64,000 bases of DNA from Shewanella eurypsychrophilus (GTDB taxonomy: Bacteria > Pseudomonadota > Gammaproteobacteria > Enterobacterales > Shewanellaceae): positions 3,938,102-4,002,101 of the forward strand of contig NZ_CP045503.2 of assembly GCF_007004545.3 (NCBI RefSeq), in the 5' to 3' direction. Numbering within the stretch: the first letter of the stretch is position 1; every line of letters begins with the position of its first letter. The notes beneath the pieces are model-generated. The model was not told the DNA's origin. It saw only the letters and a list, made by a program, of their open reading frames with translations, and ran no database searches. Position numbers and translations under genes: made by a program. Below are positions 1 through 7,023 of the stretch, piece after piece.

Positions 1-361
1 AGATACTTTCTCCAGCTTTAAACTTTTGTTTATAAAATCGTGGTGAGATACGTTTACCGTCTCCGATTAACGCCATGATCTGATCATGTTGAAAAATTCG
101 GCTGCCTGATGACTGGTTCTCTAATGTGACTACGGCTCGGCGATCGCCCTTCTCATTACTCATCAGTACATAATTGACCACAGTAAAATTACTGATGTTC
201 GGTTGAATATCATTATCATTAGTGAAGTTAAGGCTGACATCATCGGACACGATACGGTCGACACTAAACACCTCATTTTTACCTTTATCATTGGCTGAGA
301 AACTGCTAAAGCTGATCAAAGCAGTGAACACTGCCATGCTTGCTATCCATTGACGGTTCAA
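1..361 (-). CDS. Secreted protein of unknown function (5' part only)
   Basis: About 120 codons are visible and the frame is still open at base 1, so the C-terminus is outside the window. I read a TTG start at 361-359 because a strong AGGAGG box (367-372) sits 5 nt upstream and the residues behind it form a Sec-type signal peptide: polar start (LNRQW), an apolar stretch, and small residues near FSSFSA. The mature part is rich in Asp and Asn. I do not recognise a family. It points the same way as the DUF3291 gene upstream of it, with about 60 bp between them. Periplasmic or outer-membrane location is inferred from the signal peptide only. Confidence 0.6.
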   Translation of the reverse strand, partial: MNRQWIASMAVFTALISFSSFSANDKGKNEVFSVDRIVSDDVSLNFTNDNDIQPNISNFTVVNYVLMSNEKGDRRAVVTLENQSSGSRIFQHDQIMALIGDGKRISPRFYKQKFKAGESI

Positions 362-419
362 ACAAACCTCCTACAAAAAATGCTCATTAAAATTCACGAC
401 TATTCTGTACTATACAGGA

Positions 420-863
420 CTATTCACGACTAGGCTTAAAGCTAAATGCATAAGCCGACTCACCTTGATCCCTTAAATGCATCAACCTCTCTTTCGCCTC
501 TTCCACGCTAGGCTGGTGACCTTCTGGCACCCACCAAAGCACGTAATTCGCGTCATCTAATTTATCAAACCACTCACTTTTACGTTTCAAAAAATCGATA
601 TGATGCGTCTTGAAGATAAAAGCTTTAAGCGACTCGACTGACTCCCACACTGAGATATTAACGATAAGTGATGGGTCCTCGAAGGCCTGAATACTGGTGG
701 CATCGCCACTTTCATCCTGCAGGCGCCAGACAAAACCTTGGCTTGATTCAGCAATGGCATTGATAGGCTCTAAATTATCGACAAACTCTTTCATTAAAGG
801 TTCATCCATTGCAGCCTTAGTACGGGCAATATTTAGCTGAGCTAGTTGCATTTTCTCTGACAT
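420..863 (-). CDS. DUF3291 family protein
   Basis: A 147-residue cytoplasmic protein. The length, the N-terminal AQLNIARTKAAMDEP stretch, the central NISVWESVESLKAF block and the YVLWWVPEGHQPSVEEA segment near the C-terminus fit the DUF3291 family, whose fold resembles ABM-type (antibiotic biosynthesis monooxygenase-like) dimeric alpha/beta-barrel proteins. No catalytic residues are established for the family, so no reaction is assigned. There is no signal peptide or membrane segment. The gene probably has its own promoter in the AT-rich gap upstream. Confidence 0.8.
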   Translation of the reverse strand: MSEKMQLAQLNIARTKAAMDEPLMKEFVDNLEPINAIAESSQGFVWRLQDESGDATSIQAFEDPSLIVNISVWESVESLKAFIFKTHHIDFLKRKSEWFDKLDDANYVLWWVPEGHQPSVEEAKERLMHLRDQGESAYAFSFKPSRE

Positions 864-1264
864 TTAACGTCCCTATTAATATAATTTAATCGACGTGAAT
901 GAATATAATTTATATTGGTGCCATTCAATCACAGCGCAATAAAGTTCCTATGCTGCTGTATACGCTCTATCCAAACTAACTATGCTTGGATACTCCCTTA
1001 AATCGAAGCCTGCTTCATTGCAGCTGCCTCGTGTGTATTGAGTAAATGACTCTACCTTAAATTAACTGATGCTGAAATAAGCACACACAACTCAAATGTA
1101 ATAAACAATATCTATCAATAATTTTCAACAAGCGCTATTAAAACAAGCGTTAATGTCATCTTTCTCTGCTCCCAATAAAGTAAAACGTGCGCTAGCACAA
1201 CGACAAGCGAGGAGCAGTTCCCTACAATCTGCCGCGAATAGTCATTAATAGATTTGATTGAGAT
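864..1264. other. Intergenic region between divergent genes, no gene seen
   Basis: About 400 bp separate the DUF3291 gene (leftward) from the diguanylate cyclase gene (rightward). The stretch is AT-rich close to the DUF3291 start and must carry promoters for both genes. I see no convincing ORF, strong hairpin, repeat or RNA gene. Confidence 0.5.
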
Positions 1265-2359
1265 ATGGATTCTTTTCAGTGGGATAGCCACTATGTTACC
1301 GGGTTAGATGATGTCGATGAGCAACACTTTAAGCTTGTTAGTCTGATTAACCGCTTTGGTCGTCAGATAGTCAGAGATGAGCTAGTGCTAGCAGATATCG
1401 AGGGCGTGCTCGGTGAGCTATGGGATTACACTCAGAACCATTTTTCAGATGAAGAACTACTGATGACCCATAAAGGGGTTGATGAACGCCATATCAAAGA
1501 ACAAATCAAAGAGCATCAGTACTTTCTCAATGAAATCTTAAGCTATCAGGCAAGTATATCCATACAAGACAGAGATACATTAAAAAGCCTGCTCAAATTT
1601 CTAACTCAATGGCTTGCCTTCCATATTTTAGGTGCAGACCAAAATATGGCTAAACAGATCACTGCCATCGATTCGGGGATGACCCCCATGCAAGCTTATC
1701 GGCTAGAGCAGACACAAACGAGTAATGCCACCACACCGCTATTAACTGCACTTAACAGTTTATTTGAACAAGTATGTGACCAAAACCAGCAACTGAAAAT
1801 ACTTAATCATTCTCTTGAAGATAAAGTTAATGCACGTACTCAGGCTTTAATCGATGCCAATAAGCATTTAGAAAAGCTGTCAAATACAGACTCTTTGACC
1901 GGGCTGTTTAATCGCCGTTACGCCATGGAACAGCTCAGCCAGCTTTGGGGGCAGTCACAACATGAACAACACACCTTGGCCTGTATCTTAATTGATGCTG
2001 ATGACTTTAAATCGGTCAACGATACGTTCGGTCATGATGCTGGAGATATCGTCCTGTGTGAATTAGCGCGCCACCTAACTCATCATCTACGAACCGATGA
2101 TTTAATCTGCCGTCTTGGGGGAGATGAGTTTATTGTGATCAGCCCTAATACACAGCTCTCTGATATCAAACAGTTAGCCGCTAAGCTTCATGATGAAATA
2201 GCCAATATAAAAATCGCACTGGGAGAGCATTACTGGTTAAGTAGCATCAGCGTTGGCGTCGCTGTTCAAACGCCGCATATGGCACACTATCACGATCTCA
2301 TTAAGCAAGCCGATAAGTCTTTATATCAAGCCAAAGCCAGAGAGATATGTATAGCCTAG
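1265..2359 (+). CDS. Bacteriohemerythrin-GGDEF diguanylate cyclase
   Basis: This 364-residue soluble protein joins an N-terminal hemerythrin domain (about 1-135) through a coiled-coil-like linker (about 165-205) to a C-terminal GGDEF domain (about 205-360). The active site is R283-L-GGDEF (285-289), and an intact inhibitory I-site, R276-T-D-D279, lies 5 residues before it, so synthesis of c-di-GMP from GTP with product inhibition is expected. Hemerythrin domains bind O2 at a di-iron centre, so this is probably an oxygen- or redox-sensing cyclase. Expected iron ligands H21, H59, E63, H84, H120 and D125 are present, but the position four residues before H84 is Gln80 rather than the usual His. 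The stop overlaps that of the convergent SLC1 gene within a single CTAG. Confidence 0.9.
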   Translation: MDSFQWDSHYVTGLDDVDEQHFKLVSLINRFGRQIVRDELVLADIEGVLGELWDYTQNHFSDEELLMTHKGVDERHIKEQIKEHQYFLNEILSYQASISIQDRDTLKSLLKFLTQWLAFHILGADQNMAKQITAIDSGMTPMQAYRLEQTQTSNATTPLLTALNSLFEQVCDQNQQLKILNHSLEDKVNARTQALIDANKHLEKLSNTDSLTGLFNRRYAMEQLSQLWGQSQHEQHTLACILIDADDFKSVNDTFGHDAGDIVLCELARHLTHHLRTDDLICRLGGDEFIVISPNTQLSDIKQLAAKLHDEIANIKIALGEHYWLSSISVGVAVQTPHMAHYHDLIKQADKSLYQAKAREICIA

Positions 2360-3645
2360 TCATCCCTGGGCTGGGTGACTTCATGATCTTGCTCAGGTGA
2401 AAGCACCCAAGTCTCCCCCTCAGAGCGCGCAATAATCACGGTGCCGCAGGCATCACTATAGACGTTCACTGCCGTTCTGAGCATATCCAAAATTCTGTCG
2501 GTCACCAATAGCAAACCTATCGCCTCGAGTGGCAGGCCGATGGCCCCTAAAATAACGGTAATGGCCACTAGACTTGCCGCGGGGATCCCTGCGACTCCGA
2601 TGGAGGTTAATAGGGCAACTAACACTATGGTGAACTGAGTGACAAAACCCAACTCTAATCCATAGGCTTGGGCAATAAACATGGCCGCAACGCACTCATA
2701 AAGCGCGGTTCCGTCCATATTGACTGTCGCTCCTAAAGGGAGGACAAAACTGGCTGTTTTACGTGAAACTCCGGCGCGTTTTTTTACGCACTCCATGGTC
2801 AAAGGAAGCGTTGCCGATGACGATGCCGTAGAAAATGCCATCAACATAGCCGGTGACATCACGGTGAGCTGTTTTAATGGACTCACACCACCAACAAATC
2901 TGAGCAGAATGGGTAAAGCCACAAAGGCATGTACAGCCAGCGCTGCCATTACCGTTAACAGAAAAACTAACATGGGCTCGAACGCATCAAAGCCTGTTGC
3001 ACTGACTGTTTTTGCGATTAAGGCAAATATACCAATGGGGGCAAACCTAAGTACAAACTGAGTAATAAGCACCATGGTCTTAGAGACACCGGTCCAAAAA
3101 TCTCTGAGTACTTCTCCTCTGCGCCCTTCGACGCGTCCCATGAAGAAGCCAAACAGTAAACTAAAGAAGATAAGTCCTAACATCTGACCTTCAGCCGCCG
3201 CCGAAACGATATTGGTTGGCACCATACGAATAAAGATCTCTAACACATCCTTGCTGCCTCGACCTTCTACTCTCATCAAGGTTGATGCCAGCTCATCACT
3301 GTCGGCATGAAGATTTAACATCTCACCAGCAGGAACACCATCTATGATACCTGGCGTTGTGATATTGACGATGGTGAGGCCAATTAAGATGGCGATCAGA
3401 CTGGTGGTTGCATAATAGCCTAAGGTCTTTAACCCCAAACGGCCTAAATTATCCCCTTGGTTCAGGCTGGCCATGCTGGAGATAATTGACGCCATGATCA
3501 AGGGCACAATCACCATCTTCAGCGCATTAAGAAACAGGGTGCCGATAAAGCCGTAAACTTGATAGAGATTGCTATCTTGGGATGTCATCAAGCCAACAAA
3601 AAGCGCTATCACAATAGCTATCATTATCTGCCAGTGAAGCTTCAT
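2356..3645 (-). CDS. SLC1-type dicarboxylate/amino acid:cation symporter
   Basis: A 429-residue inner-membrane protein with the SLC1 (DAACS, glutamate transporter) architecture: six N-terminal helices, the serine-rich hairpin (FSTASSSATLPLT), the TM7 motif NMDGT, and TM8 with D-x-x-R-x3-N-x3-D (DMLRTAVNVYSD). The Arg (R390) corresponds to the residue that binds the side-chain carboxylate in archaeal GltPh, so an acidic amino acid or dicarboxylate substrate is predicted, coupled to Na+ or H+. Length is normal for the family. A second, divergent SLC1 gene lies to the right in the opposite orientation, with about 340 bp between the two starts. Confidence 0.9.
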   Translation of the reverse strand: MKLHWQIMIAIVIALFVGLMTSQDSNLYQVYGFIGTLFLNALKMVIVPLIMASIISSMASLNQGDNLGRLGLKTLGYYATTSLIAILIGLTIVNITTPGIIDGVPAGEMLNLHADSDELASTLMRVEGRGSKDVLEIFIRMVPTNIVSAAAEGQMLGLIFFSLLFGFFMGRVEGRRGEVLRDFWTGVSKTMVLITQFVLRFAPIGIFALIAKTVSATGFDAFEPMLVFLLTVMAALAVHAFVALPILLRFVGGVSPLKQLTVMSPAMLMAFSTASSSATLPLTMECVKKRAGVSRKTASFVLPLGATVNMDGTALYECVAAMFIAQAYGLELGFVTQFTIVLVALLTSIGVAGIPAASLVAITVILGAIGLPLEAIGLLLVTDRILDMLRTAVNVYSDACGTVIIARSEGETWVLSPEQDHEVTQPRDD

Positions 3646-3988
3646 CAGTTACACCTCGAGTAAAAACATCGCAACCACCCTACAAATACTAGTCAAACTC
3701 AGTGTATTTATCTAAATAACAGAGCTAAACAGTGTATCGCTCTGCTTTACTGCCGAGTTGTTTCGTAAAGGTAAACGGTTAGCGCACAATGTATCCAAGC
3801 GAACGGGCAAACGTTAATGCCAGACATGGCTAGCGTTAAGGGCTTAAACAGATCAGGTTAAAGTTCACCCTAATTGCTATGGTTGGACTTGTTAGCGGCT
3901 TGTATATAACAGAGTATTTTTAGCACTAATAACGGAAGTAATAATCTATGGAAGGAGTAATTATTATTAAAATTGAAGGTGCAGACTT
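3646..3988. other. Divergent promoter region between two SLC1 genes, no gene seen
   Basis: About 340 bp between divergently transcribed transporter genes. A GAAGG box lies shortly before the rightward start. A weak LacI-like half palindrome (GTAAACGGTTAGC, 3771-3783) is present but its arms do not match. No ORF, hairpin or repeat worth calling was seen. Confidence 0.4.
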
Positions 3989-5242
3989 ATGTTCAAATCT
4001 CTATCATCCCGCATATTTGTCGGCTTATTTGCCGGTTTATTGTTAGGAACCATAATTCAATATGGTTTTGCTGGCAGCAGTTTTGCCAACACAACCTTAG
4101 TCGATATCGCGTCAGGCGCAGGCAGCATGTTCGTGCAGCTGATCATGATGTTGGTTGTCCCACTCGTTTTCTTCAGTATTGTTACTGGCATTGTTGAACT
4201 ACGCGATCTTAAATCTTTTGGCCGCTTAGGGAGCAAAACCTTTGCGTTATATCTAGCCAATACTGTGGTTGCGATTATCGTATCAATTGGTTTAGCCATG
4301 TGGATCGCACCAGGTGCAGGCATGCAGCTGGTCGGCGATCAAAATGCCAGCCTGACATCGACAGAGCTTCCTGGCTTTATCGACATGATAGTCAACATTA
4401 TCCCAAGCAATCCAGTCGATGCATTTGCAACGGGTAACATGCTGCAAATCATCTTTATGGCACTGCTTACTGGCGGTATTGTAAAAGCCCTCGGTGATGA
4501 AGTTAAGCCTGTTGTGACCTTCTTCCAGCTCGGTAATAAGATCATGCTTAAGATGATCACCGTGGTGATGAGTGTGGCACCAATTGGTGTATTCGCCCTT
4601 ATGGTCAAACTGGGCGCAACCTTTGAGCCTGAAGCCTTCTTAAGTGTATTTAGCTACATGGCGGTTATCGTTGGTCTATTGGCGTTCTGGGCCCTAGTGG
4701 TTTACCCGATGGTTATCGGCATGACAACCAATATCTCAGCATCAGAGTTTCGTCGTAAGACCCGTGAGCAGTTCCTGTTCTCACTGTCGACGGCCAGCTC
4801 AAATGCGACCATTCCAGTGACTATGCGTACCCTGACTGAAAAGCTTGGTGTGAAGCGCAGCGTTGCAGGTTTCGGTGTCCCTATGGGCGCAACCATGAAC
4901 ATGAGTGGAGCGGCTATCTACATCACAGTGGCAGCCTTCTTCGTCGGTAACGCCTTCGGTGCCCCAATCACCATGGAGCAAGTACCAGTTCTCGCATTTA
5001 GTGTATTCCTGCTTTCAATTGGTGCAGGTGGCGTACCTGGCGGCGGTATCGTCATGATAGGCGTACTTATTCACCAGATGGGTCTACCTGTAGAGGCCAT
5101 TGCCCTGGTTGCTGCTCTTGACCGTATTATCGATATGTTCTGTACCAGTACCAACGTGGTCGGTGATTCAGCAGTGGTGACTATGGTTGATCATAGTGAG
5201 AAAGCCGAAGAAGCTAAGCTAGGCGAGCCAGTCAAAGCTTAA
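3989..5242 (+). CDS. SLC1-type symporter, predicted neutral amino acid type
   Basis: A 417-residue inner-membrane SLC1 transporter with the serine-rich hairpin (SLSTASSNATIPVT) and TM8 motif DMFCTSTNVVGD. Two functional positions differ from the neighbouring paralogue. The Arg that binds acidic side chains in GltPh is Cys385 here (D382 and N389 are kept), and the TM7 cation-binding NMDGT is NMSGA. In human ASCT2 the same Arg position is Cys and substrates are neutral amino acids, so a neutral or hydroxylated amino acid such as Ser or Thr is the likeliest substrate; this is inference. The gene ends in a near-ideal terminator, so it is probably monocistronic. Confidence 0.88.
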   Translation: MFKSLSSRIFVGLFAGLLLGTIIQYGFAGSSFANTTLVDIASGAGSMFVQLIMMLVVPLVFFSIVTGIVELRDLKSFGRLGSKTFALYLANTVVAIIVSIGLAMWIAPGAGMQLVGDQNASLTSTELPGFIDMIVNIIPSNPVDAFATGNMLQIIFMALLTGGIVKALGDEVKPVVTFFQLGNKIMLKMITVVMSVAPIGVFALMVKLGATFEPEAFLSVFSYMAVIVGLLAFWALVVYPMVIGMTTNISASEFRRKTREQFLFSLSTASSNATIPVTMRTLTEKLGVKRSVAGFGVPMGATMNMSGAAIYITVAAFFVGNAFGAPITMEQVPVLAFSVFLLSIGAGGVPGGGIVMIGVLIHQMGLPVEAIALVAALDRIIDMFCTSTNVVGDSAVVTMVDHSEKAEEAKLGEPVKA

Positions 5243-5275
5243 TCTTATACCGCTATATCAAACTAGAAACTAAGA

Positions 5276-5310
5276 ATATAAAAAGACACTTGATGGTGTC
5301 TTTTTATATT
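5276..5310 (+). terminator. Rho-independent terminator of the second SLC1 gene
   Basis: A perfect 14-bp stem (ATATAAAAAGACAC pairing with GTGTCTTTTTATAT) with a 6-nt loop starts about 33 bp after the stop codon at 5242. The T-run lies inside the 3' arm. Confidence 0.85.
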
Positions 5311-5507
5311 TATCACTCCCAAAAAACCAATAGCTACCGATTCTAATCACGCCCGATCGGCTCACCTTTTTATCTATACTTCCTAGCACTTACGCCAATA
5401 ATTGGCCTATTTACAGCCACTTCCTCCACCTGTACTTCATCCAGCCCTTAGGTCTAGCGAACAAAAAACACGCTATTCAAACTCCATGACACATGCTATG
5501 TTAAATA

Positions 5508-5525
5508 AATGTAAGCGGTTACATT
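5508..5525. promoter_or_regulatory. LacI/GalR-family operator upstream of the beta-glucoside operon
   Basis: AATGTAAGCGGTTACATT has perfect 7-bp arms around GCGG and contains the AAxCGxTT core of LacI/GalR operators. It lies about 90 bp before the GPH transporter start and is the only such palindrome in the gap, so it is likely the sugar-responsive operator of the operon. No LacI-type regulator gene lies in the window. Confidence 0.7.
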
Positions 5526-5613
5526 TTGTTTTACACGTGACTCAATAAAAGTTTCAACGCCCACTTTTTACCTGTGACAAAGCGAAAGTGAATACCCATT
5601 AAAGAGCCGAACT

Positions 5614-7014
5614 ATGATGATTCAAACTGAGAAAATGAGTACAAGTTCCACCCCTAAGGCAGAAGAAAAGCTCAGCCTTAGAGAAAAGTGCGGCTACGCC
5701 ATGGGAGATGTGGCCTCTAACTTCTATTGGCGGGTGTTTGATCTCTTTCTGTTTATCTTTTATACCGATGTATTCGGGCTCAGCCCTGCCGCTGTCGGTA
5801 CCATGATGTTAGTCACTCGAGTGATTGATGCGTTCTCAGATCCTATGATGGGCGCGTTGGCAGACAGAACCAAAACACGTTTTGGTAAATTTCGCCCCTA
5901 TTTGATTTGGGGCATACTGCCTATCGCGGCGGCTGGTGTACTGACCTTCACCGTGCCAGATCTGGGTGACTCGGGCAAACTTATTTGGGCCTATGGCACC
6001 TATATCTTTATGATGCTGGCCTATACCTTCATCAATGTCCCTTATGGCGCACTACTGGGTGTTATCACAAACGACACACAAAGCCGTACGACCTTAACCA
6101 GCTTTCGTTTTATCGGTGCATTTTCTGGCGGCACCTTAGTGGCCTATCTGACACCTGAGCTAGTAAGCTGGCTCGGTGGAGATAATGTCGAGCTTGGCTG
6201 GCAACTTACCATGGGTCTCTACGGCGCAGTCGCAGCACTCTTGTTTACTCTCTCATTTATCACTACAAAAGAGCGTATCTCCCCAGCTATCAGTCAAAGC
6301 ACGCCAATTAAGCAAGATATTAAGGATCTGTTTAATAATCGCCCCTGGATAATCCTGTTTTCCTTAGCGCTTATTATTATGATGACCATCTCACTGCGTG
6401 GCAGTACCGGCACCTTTTACTTTAAATACTATGTCGGCAGAGAGGACTTAATTGGCAGTTTTGCCATGGCGTACATGCTATCTCTGGCAACAGGTGCAGC
6501 CTTAACGCCTTTACTGACTCGATATATGGATAAGCGTAATCTCCTGTTTGTCTTGATGTGTTTGGTCACAGTCTTCTCCGCCCTGTTTTACTTTGTGCCT
6601 AAGGATAATATCCCTCTTATCTTCGCCCTACAGATAGCAATCGGCCTCTGTCTTGGGCCAAAGTCTCCACTGGTATTTTCCATGTATGCCGATACAGCCG
6701 ATTTTTCAGAATGGCAAAACGGCAGACGTGCGACGGCAATGATATTTTCAGCGGCCTCGTTTGCTCAAAAGCTTGGCGGCGCACTGGCTGGCGCCATGAT
6801 AGGCTACCTGCTTGCCTCTATGGGGTATGTGGCCAATCAAGCCCAAAGTGCGAGTTCTGAGCAGAGTATCGTGTTACTGATGACCGCAATCCCCGCCCTA
6901 TTTGCTCTCATATCTCTGTTTATCATTCGTCTCTACCCACTTAATGACAGCAAGCTCAATGAGTTGCAACGCGATCTGTCAACACGCGCAGCTAACGCAA
7001 GCAGCGAAAGCTAG
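5614..7014 (+). CDS. GPH (MelB-type) glycoside:cation symporter
   Basis: A 466-residue, 12-helix inner-membrane transporter of the glycoside-pentoside-hexuronide family. The N-terminal part has the family pattern: an Asn/Arg/Asp-rich first helix (DVASNFYWRVFDLFLF), the cation-site motif RVIDAFSDPMMG with two Asp one helix turn apart, and the cytoplasmic DRTKTRFGKFRPY loop. It opens the operon and is followed after 9 bp by a GH94 phosphorylase, so a disaccharide handled by that enzyme (a cello-oligosaccharide or cellobionate) is the probable substrate. Two ATG codons are adjacent at the start; the first was taken. Regulation by the upstream LacI-type operator is likely. Confidence 0.88.
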   Translation: MMIQTEKMSTSSTPKAEEKLSLREKCGYAMGDVASNFYWRVFDLFLFIFYTDVFGLSPAAVGTMMLVTRVIDAFSDPMMGALADRTKTRFGKFRPYLIWGILPIAAAGVLTFTVPDLGDSGKLIWAYGTYIFMMLAYTFINVPYGALLGVITNDTQSRTTLTSFRFIGAFSGGTLVAYLTPELVSWLGGDNVELGWQLTMGLYGAVAALLFTLSFITTKERISPAISQSTPIKQDIKDLFNNRPWIILFSLALIIMMTISLRGSTGTFYFKYYVGREDLIGSFAMAYMLSLATGAALTPLLTRYMDKRNLLFVLMCLVTVFSALFYFVPKDNIPLIFALQIAIGLCLGPKSPLVFSMYADTADFSEWQNGRRATAMIFSAASFAQKLGGALAGAMIGYLLASMGYVANQAQSASSEQSIVLLMTAIPALFALISLFIIRLYPLNDSKLNELQRDLSTRAANASSES

Positions 7015-7023
7015 GGCACATTA

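Noticed and set aside
2456..3061. ORFs overlapping the left SLC1 gene on both strands
   Set aside because: Shadows of a well-supported membrane protein gene; their composition is typical of complementary or shifted frames.
3771..3783. LacI-like GTAAACGGTTAGC
   Set aside because: The AAxCGxTT core is present but the outer arms do not match, unlike the clean site at 5508.
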